A stretch of DNA of 10,847 bases. It comes from DASXPG01 sp035559335. Its GTDB lineage: Bacteria; Gemmatimonadota; Gemmatimonadetes; Gemmatimonadales; JACORV01. Location: positions 1-10,847 of the forward strand of contig DATMBH010000317.1 in assembly GCA_035559335.1 (NCBI GenBank), read 5' to 3'. A program made the translations under genes and the position numbers. Under the pieces are notes generated by a model that worked only from the letters and a program-made list of their open reading frames with translations, ran no database searches and was not told the origin of the DNA. Shown here one piece after another: positions 1-5,672 of the stretch. Position 1 is the first letter of the stretch; every line of letters starts with the position of its first letter.

Positions 1-1
1 G

Positions 2-343
2 GCTAAGGCGGAGGCGGTTCGCACCGAGCTGGCCCGGCTGACCGAGCAGATGCCCGCCGCCCAGCTCCTGCTACTGCCGCGGTTGTACTGCACGTGTGCC
101 GGCCGACGGTGGCTCAGGGAGCGACGAGTAGCGCGCCACAACCTGCCACGTCGGGCCGCGCCGGTGCCAGATGTCGGTGATGAAAAGCGTGCCGCTGCGG
201 TCTGCGCCGCGCACCGTCGCTTCGATCGCCGCGTGAAAACTGGCAACGGCTATGTCACCGAATACGCGCACGGTCGCGCCGGAAATATCCAGCCGGCGTG
301 TGCGATAGGACGGGAGAGTAGCGAACCAGGCGCTGCGCCATAA
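2..343 (+). pseudogene. 3' fragment of an unidentified plus-strand gene (probably only the first ~80 bases are truly coding)
   Basis: The frame beginning at base 2 is open from the window edge. Its first ~27 codons look properly coding: G/C in third positions and an amphipathic helix with alternating charges (AEAVRTELARLTEQMPAAQ). After about base 82 the codon use degrades and the frame becomes basic and cysteine-rich, and it runs antisense through the NTF2-like gene until a stop at 341-343. The simplest reading is the tail of a gene that starts outside the window and whose true end was lost or frameshifted, since a 270-base natural overlap with a convergent gene would be unusual. No family is recognisable. 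It could also be a chance open frame. Confidence 0.3.
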
Positions 344-559
344 GGGTTGTGTAGGCGCCGCCGACAGGAGGAGCGCAAACTCAGGAGCGAGCAGCTGCTG
401 AAGGCGCACCGAATCCTGAGCAATGAGCGCCTGGGCCCAGTCCTGTTCAAGGCGGAGAATGGTGGCCGCCACGGTAGCGCTGTCGGTCTGAGCCCGCGCG
501 GAGATGACGGCGCCGGCACAGAGGCCGATACACAGTGAGAGACAGCGCAGAACTCGCAT
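71..559 (-). CDS. Secreted DUF4440/SnoaL-like (NTF2-fold) protein
   Basis: A 162-residue protein with a clear Sec signal peptide: basic n-region (MRVLR), hydrophobic core at residues 5-20 and an A-R-A cleavage motif at 21-23 followed by Q24. The mature part has the NTF2-like pattern seen in DUF4440/SnoaL-like proteins. An opening helix (about 33-58, ILRLEQDWAQALIAQD) leads into LLAPEF, then strands around 90-117 (TVRVFGDIAVASFHA) and a closing strand with FITDIWHRRGPTWQVVARYSS at about 126-146. The family forms small cone-shaped domains that bind ligands or act as enzymes, and no specific reaction can be read here. The ATG at 559 is preferred because GGAGGT lies at 569-564, four bases before it; a TTG at 571 in the same frame would put that site inside the gene. 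It lies 116 bases downstream of the hydrolase-cyclase gene on the same strand. The exported location and the family are well supported; the function is unknown. Confidence 0.85.
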   Translation of the reverse strand: MRVLRCLSLCIGLCAGAVISARAQTDSATVAATILRLEQDWAQALIAQDSVRLQQLLAPEFALLLSAAPTQPLWRSAWFATLPSYRTRRLDISGATVRVFGDIAVASFHAAIEATVRGADRSGTLFITDIWHRRGPTWQVVARYSSLPEPPSAGTRAVQPRQ

Positions 560-652
560 GAGGACCTCCAACGCGGGTGGCCTAATGGCTGAAGCTCAGC
601 GGTGCCGCCCAGCCACCGCGAATCATGAAATCGCCCCGTGGCGGCGTCCGTT

Positions 653-684
653 GTAGCGAACGGCTAGGTCGCCGATCACGCTAC
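653..684 (-). terminator. Nested hairpin at the end of the hydrolase-cyclase gene, possible terminator
   Basis: GTAGCG (653-658) pairs with CGCTAC (679-684). Inside this, CGGC (661-664) pairs with GCCG (671-674) around a six-base loop, with small internal loops between the two stems. The structure overlaps the stop codon of the hydrolase-cyclase gene (676-678). No T-tract follows in the minus direction, so it is a weak intrinsic terminator candidate and could equally be an mRNA 3'-end structure. Confidence 0.3.
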
Positions 685-2004
685 GGCGAACAGTTGCCAC
701 TCGCCAGGGACACCTTTCAGCGCATGAGTGCCCCGCTCGGCGAAACTAATGCCTGATCCTGCGACGAGGTCTTTGACAGTGCTGGAGACCAGCACCTCGC
801 TTGGCTGTGCGGCGGCCGCTACCCGCGCACCGATGTGCAGGGCAATGCCTCTTATGCTTCCCGCCGCAAGCTCGACTTCTCCAGTGTGTAGGCCCGCGCG
901 TATCTCGAGCCCCATCTTCCTCGCACCGTCGCGGATGCTGCAAGCGCAGCGAATCGCACGCGCCGGTCCGTCGAAAGTCGCGAAGAAGCCATCTCCAGCG
1001 GTGTCCACCTCCCGGCCCCGAAACCGGTTGAGTTCCCTTCTGACCAGTGCGTGGTGCTGATCGAGGATCTCCTGCCATGCGCGATCACCGAGGCGGGCGA
1101 CCAACGCCGTTGAGCCAACGATGTCCGTGAAGAGAACGGTAGCGAGTGCGCGATCAAACTCTGGAGACTGCCTAACTCCGGTGAGAAACTCCTGGACCTC
1201 ATCTAGAAGCGCGTCTTGGTCTCCCACCCACGGGAAGTGGTCGTCGCCCGCCAGCTCGACAAAGCGCGAGCCCGGGATCTGCGCCGCCATCCAGCGTCCC
1301 TCCTCCACGCTCACGTCCAGATCGCCTGTCCGGTGGACTACGAGCGTCGGGACGCGGATCGTAGGAAGCACATGCCGAATGTCAATCTGCGTATTCATTC
1401 GTAGCAGTGCGACCGCCGCGCCCGGAGTGGCGGCCCGGCGTAAGTACGTGGCAAGCCGCTGCGCGAACGCCGCATCGCCGATCTTGCTGGGAACGTAGTG
1501 CGCGAGGTCCATCAGGTTGCCCCACTCGCGCCCGACTAGCTCGTACTCTTGCTGGCGCTTCTCGGGTGTTGGCGCCCACGGGTAGTCGGGGGCCCAGATC
1601 CGCTTGGCGAACGTGCCGAACATCACGAGCGCCGTCGTCCGCTCGGGGTGGGTCGCCGCGAACAGGGCCGAGAGGTTGCCTCCCTCCGACACGCCAAAGA
1701 CCGCAGCGCGCTCCGAGCCGACGGCATCCATCACCGCGCGCAGGTCATCCATCCGCTCCTCGAGCGTCGGCAGCTTGTTCTCCGGCACTCGGTCGGAGAG
1801 GCCGGTGCCACGTTTGTCGAACACGATCAGACGCGAGAACGAAGCGAGCCGGCGCAGAAAGCGAGCGAGCGTCGGCTCCTCCCACGCGAGCTCGACGTGC
1901 GATACCCAGCCTGGGACGTAAACGAGGTCAATCCGCCCCTGCCCCACGACTTGGTAGGCGATGTGGATATCGCCGCTGCGAGTGTATACGGTCTTCGGCT
2001 CCAT
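676..2004 (-). CDS. Alpha/beta hydrolase fused to a class III adenylate/guanylate cyclase catalytic domain
   Basis: A 442-residue two-domain protein. Residues ~5-280 are an alpha/beta hydrolase: strand plus oxyanion region (YVPGWVSHVE), RGTGLSD, nucleophile elbow G-V-S-E-G with Ser106, an acid at Asp228 or Asp230 (HRTGDLD) and catalytic His256 (GDDHF). Residues ~286-442 are a class III cyclase domain with metal ligands Asp294 (LFTDIVGST) and Asp338 (DTAGDGFF), an HTGEVEL strand and a final HALKGVPGEWQLF segment. At the usual purine-reading lysine there is Asp334. The usual Asn of the NxxAR motif is His390, with Arg394 kept. There is no signal peptide or membrane segment, so it is probably cytosolic. 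This architecture is widespread in actinobacteria and other soil phyla; the hydrolase half may act as a sensor or a separate enzyme. The ATG at 2004 is chosen over an adjacent TTG at 2007; the best upstream purine stretch (GAGGA) is distant. The family call is firm; cAMP or cGMP synthesis is not assured. Confidence 0.93.
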   Translation of the reverse strand: MEPKTVYTRSGDIHIAYQVVGQGRIDLVYVPGWVSHVELAWEEPTLARFLRRLASFSRLIVFDKRGTGLSDRVPENKLPTLEERMDDLRAVMDAVGSERAAVFGVSEGGNLSALFAATHPERTTALVMFGTFAKRIWAPDYPWAPTPEKRQQEYELVGREWGNLMDLAHYVPSKIGDAAFAQRLATYLRRAATPGAAVALLRMNTQIDIRHVLPTIRVPTLVVHRTGDLDVSVEEGRWMAAQIPGSRFVELAGDDHFPWVGDQDALLDEVQEFLTGVRQSPEFDRALATVLFTDIVGSTALVARLGDRAWQEILDQHHALVRRELNRFRGREVDTAGDGFFATFDGPARAIRCACSIRDGARKMGLEIRAGLHTGEVELAAGSIRGIALHIGARVAAAAQPSEVLVSSTVKDLVAGSGISFAERGTHALKGVPGEWQLFAVA

Positions 2005-2217
2005 CAAGCGGATCTACGTCCTCAGCAGGAGTACCCTAGGTGACATAACGATGTGCCCTTCAGCTGCGGGCCGCGGCGCGCAGCGGTGACGAGCCGAGCA
2101 CTACAGTTATAGCGGCCAGCACGTATGCTGTGCCGCGGCCCGGCAACCGCAAGCGCTTGATATTCCCGATGAGTCCTGCTGGGCGCATTCTGGCTGACCC
2201 GACTCGTGGGAGTACAT

Positions 2218-2290
2218 ATGATGTTCTCCGGGATCGACCTGCACAAGCACACGGTGTCCATCCACACGCTGGACGAGGCAGGGGGACCGT
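2218..2290 (+). mobile_element. IS110-family transposase remnant (N-terminal ~25 codons only)
   Basis: Starting at ATG-ATG (2218-2223), the frame reads MMFSGIDLHKHTVSIHTLDE. This matches the conserved opening of IS110-family DEDD transposases, where GIDLHK carries the first catalytic Asp of the RuvC-like domain. After about codon 25 (LDEAGG) the similarity stops. The frame continues as Ser/Arg/Cys-rich sequence to a stop at 2431-2433, with no further DEDD residues and no C-terminal Tnp20 domain. A complete transposase of this family is roughly 300-400 residues, so this is a scar of a decayed or truncated insertion. The right boundary is approximate. The remnant is too short to be active. Confidence 0.72.
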
Positions 2291-2318
2291 CGCGACGGGC
2301 TCGTTCTTCCTGGGGCAG

Positions 2319-2468
2319 ATGCAGTTCATCCCCGAGCCCGTGCATATCGTGCCACTGCTCCTCGTGCTCGCCTTTGCGCCGATCCTGCTCCACTTTTGTC
2401 GGATGTGGCGCGTGCGCGTTCGCGGCCGCTTGAGCGGTATGGTCGTCGGCGCCACGCAACTGCGTTGA
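2319..2468 (+). CDS. Possible small single-pass membrane peptide (or remnant)
   Basis: A 49-codon frame from an ATG at 2319. It contains one hydrophobic stretch at about residues 9-26 (HIVPLLLVLAFAPILLHF), followed by a strongly basic segment (RMWRVRVRGR), as expected for a short membrane anchor with a cytoplasmic basic tail. A GGGGCAG purine stretch lies just before the ATG. The open frame continues upstream without a stop into the IS110 scar in another reading frame, so this may instead be the 3' end of a gene cut by the insertion. It ends 45 bases before the next membrane-protein gene. No family is recognised. Confidence 0.3.
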   Translation: MQFIPEPVHIVPLLLVLAFAPILLHFCRMWRVRVRGRLSGMVVGATQLR

Positions 2469-2513
2469 CCACTTGCCGCGCGGCGTCCCCTGAGGCCGAG
2501 CAAGGAGAGTTCG

Positions 2514-2906
2514 TTGAAACACAACGCCGTCCTGATCGTCCTTTCGCTGCTGAATGCCCTCTTGTTCGGGCTGCACCTCACGGGCGATATCGTCTTCGGC
2601 ATCGAAAAGGGCGGACGCGAGATCCTCGTTGGCGTGCTGATTCTCGCCGTCTACCTGTACGGAGCGGTCGGGCTCCCCGATCGGTTGGCCGGCTACATCA
2701 TTCTCCTGCTTGGCGGACTCGCTTCGGCAGCGCTACCGGTCGTGCACACGATGGGAAGGCCCCTCGGCGAGCGATTCGCTCAGCTGCCGGGCGGGTTCCT
2801 CTTCATCTGGACGCTGCTCACGATGGGGGCGACGGGGCTCGTCGCATTCGTCCTGTCCATGCAGGCAATTTGGAGCCTCCGGCGGCGCCGGCGTGCTTCC
2901 GCGTAA
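2514..2906 (+). CDS. Small four-helix membrane protein, function unknown
   Basis: A 130-residue, very hydrophobic protein. Likely transmembrane segments are at about residues 4-24, 37-55, 58-78 and 95-120. The ends are basic: a Lys/His pair at the start, and RRRRR at 123-127 that should hold the C-terminus in the cytoplasm. Between helices 1 and 2 lies a short polar loop (GIEKGGRE), and between 3 and 4 an extracytoplasmic loop (HTMGRPLGERFAQLPGG). The start is a TTG at 2514, supported by AAGGAGAG at 2502-2509, one of the better ribosome binding sites in this window; the first ATG in the frame is far inside the protein. I do not recognise the family and no catalytic or binding motif is visible. 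A terminator-like hairpin follows 32 bases after the stop. Confidence 0.78.
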   Translation: MKHNAVLIVLSLLNALLFGLHLTGDIVFGIEKGGREILVGVLILAVYLYGAVGLPDRLAGYIILLLGGLASAALPVVHTMGRPLGERFAQLPGGFLFIWTLLTMGATGLVAFVLSMQAIWSLRRRRRASA

Positions 2907-2938
2907 TGTCGCTGCTCGCGTCATCAGCGAAGGAGTGT

Positions 2939-2962
2939 AAGCGGGCCGCGCTTTGTTTCTTT
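2939..2962 (+). terminator. Intrinsic terminator candidate after the four-helix membrane protein
   Basis: AAGCG (2939-2943) pairs with CGCTT (2949-2953) around the loop GGCCG. It is followed at once by a T-rich run, TTTGTTTCTTT (2952-2962). The stem is short, but the position just after the stop codon and the T-tract fit a Rho-independent terminator. Confidence 0.5.
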
Positions 2963-3115
2963 CGCTTCAGTCCTCGACGCGCTCTCTAGGCGGCCGGGGT
3001 TGAGTGCGCTAGACGGCAACGATGGCCATCTGGACCTCCTCGCTCCGGAATTCACTCAGGACCCGGCCAGCGGCTCCGCGCTTCCATATAGTCGAATTAG
3101 GGATTCGGCCACCGC

Positions 3116-3121
3116 TAGGGT
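3116..3121 (+). promoter_or_regulatory. Weak -10-like element before the RraB-like gene
   Basis: TAGGGT at 3116-3121 lies ten bases before the ATG at 3132. That spacing would give an almost leaderless transcript, as is also suggested for ispG here. There is no Shine-Dalgarno sequence before the ATG and no convincing -35 box. The evidence is position only. Confidence 0.22.
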
Positions 3122-3131
3122 ATCTTTCCCC

Positions 3132-3497
3132 ATGATTCGAATCCGCGATACCCGCTACGACGACCCCGAAGCTGTCGGGTCGCTGCGCGGTGCGTTGAAC
3201 CTCTGGAGGGTCGTGGCGCACGGTGACACAAGCGCCAAACCGTACAGCATGCAGTTCACCTACACCTGCCGCGGCGAAGCCCGCGCGCGGCGCGTGGTCT
3301 ACGCCTTGCGACGCCGGACAGCATGCGCAGCCGCACAGACGGCGCCCAGTAGCCGGCTCCGCTCCGAGTTGTGGCACGTTCACGGTACCACCCGCCCCCA
3401 GATCCAGAGCCTGACCAACCTGGAGCGGCTGTCCAACTGGTTGCGCAACCTGGCGGGCAGCCACCAGGTCAACCTGGTGCGGCTGACCCTGGTTTAG
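3132..3497 (+). CDS. Hypothetical protein, tentatively RraB-like (ribonuclease E inhibitor fold)
   Basis: A 121-residue frame with codon use like its neighbours from the ATG at 3132. The frame is open back to a TTG at 3000, but that part looks non-coding. The order of segments resembles RraB-type proteins: an initial helix (DDPEAVGSLRGALNLWRVV), a GD-x3-KP turn at about residues 35-40 (HGDTSAKP), a strand then an EARARRVVYALRRR helix, a second strand (ELWHVHGTT) and a final helix (SLTNLERLSNWLRNLAGSH) at about 94-112. RraB in Escherichia coli binds RNase E and modulates RNA decay. The usual YDGW-like end is absent here, so the C-terminus may have diverged or frameshifted. The link to RraB is an inference from pattern memory, not a confirmed match. 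The opposite strand also carries a 151-codon open frame, judged a shadow. Confidence 0.48.
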   Translation: MIRIRDTRYDDPEAVGSLRGALNLWRVVAHGDTSAKPYSMQFTYTCRGEARARRVVYALRRRTACAAAQTAPSSRLRSELWHVHGTTRPQIQSLTNLERLSNWLRNLAGSHQVNLVRLTLV

Positions 3498-3671
3498 GCA
3501 CCCCCGACCGGCTCACCCCGCTTCACGAACTAGGGGAACTGGAGTCCGGTGAGCTGTGAGATCCTTGCGCATGCGGTCCGGCAGTTCGTTCACGAGCGGA
3601 CTGTCCCGCCACCGATCGCGGCCATGGAGGAAACTCCGTTTGGAGGTTATCACTCCAGCGTGACTCGATGG

Positions 3672-4589
3672 ATGACCTACCGTCACGTCGCCGGTTACCT
3701 GTTCGGCATGGGAGCCGGAGCGGTGTGGGGAACTACCGGTCCGCTCTCCACCGCGCTCTACGCTGAAGGCGCGGCACTCACCGGCATCGGCTTCTGGCGC
3801 ATCCTCGTCGGGACGCTGCTGCTCGCCCTCTGGGGCCTCAGCCGCCCGGGTTTCTTCGCGATGGACCGGCGCGGGCTGCTACTGGTGGGTGGGCTAGGCG
3901 GATCGCTGGTGGCGCTGTTCGAGGTAGCCTATCAGTTCGGCATTGCGGGCGCCGGCGTCGCGGGCGCGGCGGCGCTGCTGTACCTGGCCCCTGTGGCCAT
4001 CGCGCTGATCGCCAAGCCGATCCTCGGCGAACGACTCGGCGTGCAGCGCCTGGTGCTCGCCGTGGTGGTAATGGTTGGTGCCTGGCTTACGGTGCGCGGC
4101 GGCCATCCCGGCCTGGGTGGCGTCCCCATCACCTCACTGGTGGCGGGCGTGAGCGGCGGCCTGCTGGCCGCGGCGAGCTACGCCGGAACCACCGTGCTGG
4201 CCCGCTGGGCGGTGCCGCGCTACGGCACGCTCAGAGTGCTGTTCTGGGAGATCGCCGGCGGCTCGCTGATCCTGGCGGTGCTGCTCCCCATCGCGGGCCA
4301 GACACCCGCGCTCCCTCCGACAGCAGCCGGCTGGCTGTTCGTGCTGGCGCTGGTCGCCGGGCCAGTGTTGGGAGCCAACTTCCTGTTCTTCGCGGCGGTC
4401 AAGCGGATCGACGCGGCGCCCACGGCCGTCGCCGCCACCGTCGAGCCGGTGGTCGGGGCGCTGCTCGCGCTCATGCTGTTCAACCAGCGCATCGAGCTGC
4501 TAGGCTGGATCGGCCTGGCACTGGTTGTCGGCGGAGTGGCGGCGGGCTACATCAGCGAGGCGCGTGAAAACGCGATGGGTGAGGTGTGA
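3672..4589 (+). CDS. EamA/DMT-superfamily transporter (10 transmembrane helices)
   Basis: A 305-residue inner-membrane protein with two EamA repeats, at about residues 8-140 and 155-293. Ten hydrophobic segments fall at roughly 6-28, 36-56, 68-88, 94-114, 124-142, 155-177, 187-207, 219-239, 250-270 and 274-294. Typical family signatures are GAVWGTTGPLS in helix 1, FWR at the start of helix 2, LYLAPVAIALIAKPILGERL closing repeat 1, and AAPTAVAATVEPVVGALLAL closing repeat 2. Members export amino acids, nucleosides or other metabolites, and the substrate cannot be read from sequence. The ATG at 3672 gives the usual family length. The frame is open to a GTG at 3549 with a nearby GGAG, which would add 41 residues not typical of the family; a GTG at 3660 with GGAGGT 12 bases upstream is also possible. 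It ends inside an inverted repeat, facing the sulfurtransferase gene. Confidence 0.92.
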   Translation: MTYRHVAGYLFGMGAGAVWGTTGPLSTALYAEGAALTGIGFWRILVGTLLLALWGLSRPGFFAMDRRGLLLVGGLGGSLVALFEVAYQFGIAGAGVAGAAALLYLAPVAIALIAKPILGERLGVQRLVLAVVVMVGAWLTVRGGHPGLGGVPITSLVAGVSGGLLAAASYAGTTVLARWAVPRYGTLRVLFWEIAGGSLILAVLLPIAGQTPALPPTAAGWLFVLALVAGPVLGANFLFFAAVKRIDAAPTAVAATVEPVVGALLALMLFNQRIELLGWIGLALVVGGVAAGYISEARENAMGEV

Positions 4590-4630
4590 TGGGAGATGGG
4601 AGCGGCGAGCACCCCCATCACCCGTCACCC
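4577..4630. repeat. 17-bp imperfect inverted repeat between convergent genes, likely bidirectional terminator or dispersed repeat
   Basis: The left arm GGGTGAGGTGTGATGGG (4577-4593) matches the reverse complement of the right arm CCCATCACCCGTCACCC (4614-4630) at 15 of 17 positions, with a 20-base spacer. The left arm covers the transporter stop codon (4587-4589). Further copies of CACCC-type units follow to about 4646, and extra GATGGG units lie in the spacer. A hairpin here would suit transcription ending from both sides (transporter and sulfurtransferase). The repeated units also suggest a dispersed intergenic element. Confidence 0.55.
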
Positions 4631-4652
4631 CATACCCTCACCCCTCAGGCCT

Positions 4653-5672
4653 CTATCTTGCAACCGGATACTCCGCCGGGTTCAACGCGCTCCACTCCGC
4701 AAAGCTGCCATCGTAAAGCCTAACATCGCGGTAGCCGATGTATCGCGCCTGGAAATACGAATGGCTCGCCTGCATGCCGGTGCGACAGTACGTCACGATC
4801 GTGCGCACGTGCGGCGCGTCGGCGCCGATCGGTTCCCAGAGCTCATGATGCAGCGCGTGCAGCGACAGCAGCAGCGGATCGGTGCGCGAGATCAGCGCTC
4901 GCATCCAGTACAGGTTGCGCGAGCCGGGAATGTGACCGCGCCGCTGGTCCGGAATCTGAACGCAGGAGGCCTGTCCCGCCGGGCACGCCGGCTCGGCGCC
5001 GCCGAACTGGTCCTCGGGCCGCGCGTCCACGAACAGCACCGTGCTGTCGCCAAGGCGGGACCGGACCCACGCGGCATTCACGACCCGCTCGGCCTGCCAC
5101 CGCACTGGGAACTCGTAATGCACCGCCGGCAGCGCGATCGGGCCGCGCTCCAGGCCTCCGCCGCGCCTGCGCCATGCTTCCAGCCCGCCGTCCAGCAGCG
5201 CGGCGCGGTCGCCGTGCCCCATGAGGTCCAACGCCACCCAGGCACGCGCGGCCAGCAGGCCCGGATCATCGCCGTACAGCACGATCCGCGCGCCGGGCGG
5301 GATCACCAGCGCCGCGAACGCTCGTGCCATCACGTCAGGGGCGGGGAACTCGTTGGCCACTCCGTTCACCGTCGCCGCCACCGCCGCAAGCGGGAGAAAC
5401 CGCGCGCCCGGAATGTGGGCCGCAAGGTATGCCGAGTCGGAGCGGCCCACGTGCACCACGACCGCCGACTCGGGGTTGGCCATCAGCCACGCCGCCGTCA
5501 CCAGCAGGTGGCGGTTGTGCTGCATCCGCTCCTGGTGCTCCGCTCCGGCCCCAGCCGGCTGCGGGTGATCGTGTTGCCGGGCCGAGAGAGGTGAAAGCGG
5601 CGCCACGGCTGCTGCTACTGCGAGCGCCACGGGGCCGATGGTATCGAACATGCGCAATTCACTGCGCCGCAT
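4653..5672 (-). CDS. Secreted thiosulfate/3-mercaptopyruvate-type sulfurtransferase (tandem rhodanese)
   Basis: A 339-residue protein with a signal peptide (hydrophobic stretch ~12-28, then PLSA before RQHDHPQ), so it probably acts in the periplasm. The N-terminal rhodanese domain (~56-172) has HIPGARFLP and DGGLEAW, but its active-site position reads GDDPG with no cysteine, so it is structural. The C-terminal domain (~195-335) has VDARPEDQF, RRGHIPGSRN and the catalytic loop with Cys296 (YCRTGMQASH), followed by DGSFAEW. This is the normal arrangement for two-domain sulfurtransferases, which move sulfane sulfur from thiosulfate or 3-mercaptopyruvate to thiol acceptors or cyanide. An insert at ~225-242 carries two cysteines (Cys230, Cys237). 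The ATG at 5672 has GGAG seven bases upstream and lies inside the end of ispG, giving a 14-base overlap that suggests translational coupling. A second ATG at 5651 is possible. Confidence 0.93.
   Translation of the reverse strand: MRRSELRMFDTIGPVALAVAAAVAPLSPLSARQHDHPQPAGAGAEHQERMQHNRHLLVTAAWLMANPESAVVVHVGRSDSAYLAAHIPGARFLPLAAVAATVNGVANEFPAPDVMARAFAALVIPPGARIVLYGDDPGLLAARAWVALDLMGHGDRAALLDGGLEAWRRRGGGLERGPIALPAVHYEFPVRWQAERVVNAAWVRSRLGDSTVLFVDARPEDQFGGAEPACPAGQASCVQIPDQRRGHIPGSRNLYWMRALISRTDPLLLSLHALHHELWEPIGADAPHVRTIVTYCRTGMQASHSYFQARYIGYRDVRLYDGSFAEWSALNPAEYPVAR

Larger units (their letters stand above)
2005..2513. other. Intergenic stretch with transposon scar and no confident full-length gene
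   Basis: These 509 bases separate the minus-strand hydrolase-cyclase from the plus-strand membrane protein. They should carry the promoters of both. They hold an IS110 transposase 5' fragment (from 2218) and a possible small membrane peptide (2319-2468). Two long minus-strand open frames over this stretch have poor protein character (Gln, His and Arg-rich) and no recognisable domain. The part from 2040 to 2217 contains no gene I can support. Confidence 0.6.

Noticed and set aside
588..600. GCTGA-AGC-TCAGC hairpin upstream of the NTF2-like gene
   Set aside because: Only five base pairs with a three-base loop, and no T-tract or promoter context; such hairpins arise often by chance.
1407..2043. 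Plus-strand frames opposite the hydrolase half of the cyclase fusion
   Set aside because: Arg/Ser/Pro-rich shadows; the minus strand carries a full hydrolase triad.
2022..2602. Two overlapping minus-strand frames (184 and 180 codons) over the IS110 scar
   Set aside because: They cross the transposase fragment and the start of the membrane-protein gene antisense, and are rich in His, Gln and Arg with no domain.
3009..3464. 151-codon minus-strand frame opposite the RraB-like gene
   Set aside because: Gln/Gly/Ala-rich with no recognisable fold; the plus frame has better codon use and helix pattern. Not fully excluded, since the plus-strand call is itself tentative.
4609..4646. C-rich short repeats considered as a CRISPR array or microsatellite
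   Set aside because: Units are 5-8 bases, imperfect and without spacers; better explained by the inverted repeat and terminator.
4596..5594. 332-codon plus-strand open frame opposite the sulfurtransferase
   Set aside because: Arg/His-rich composition typical of antisense in GC-rich DNA; the minus strand has clear rhodanese motifs.
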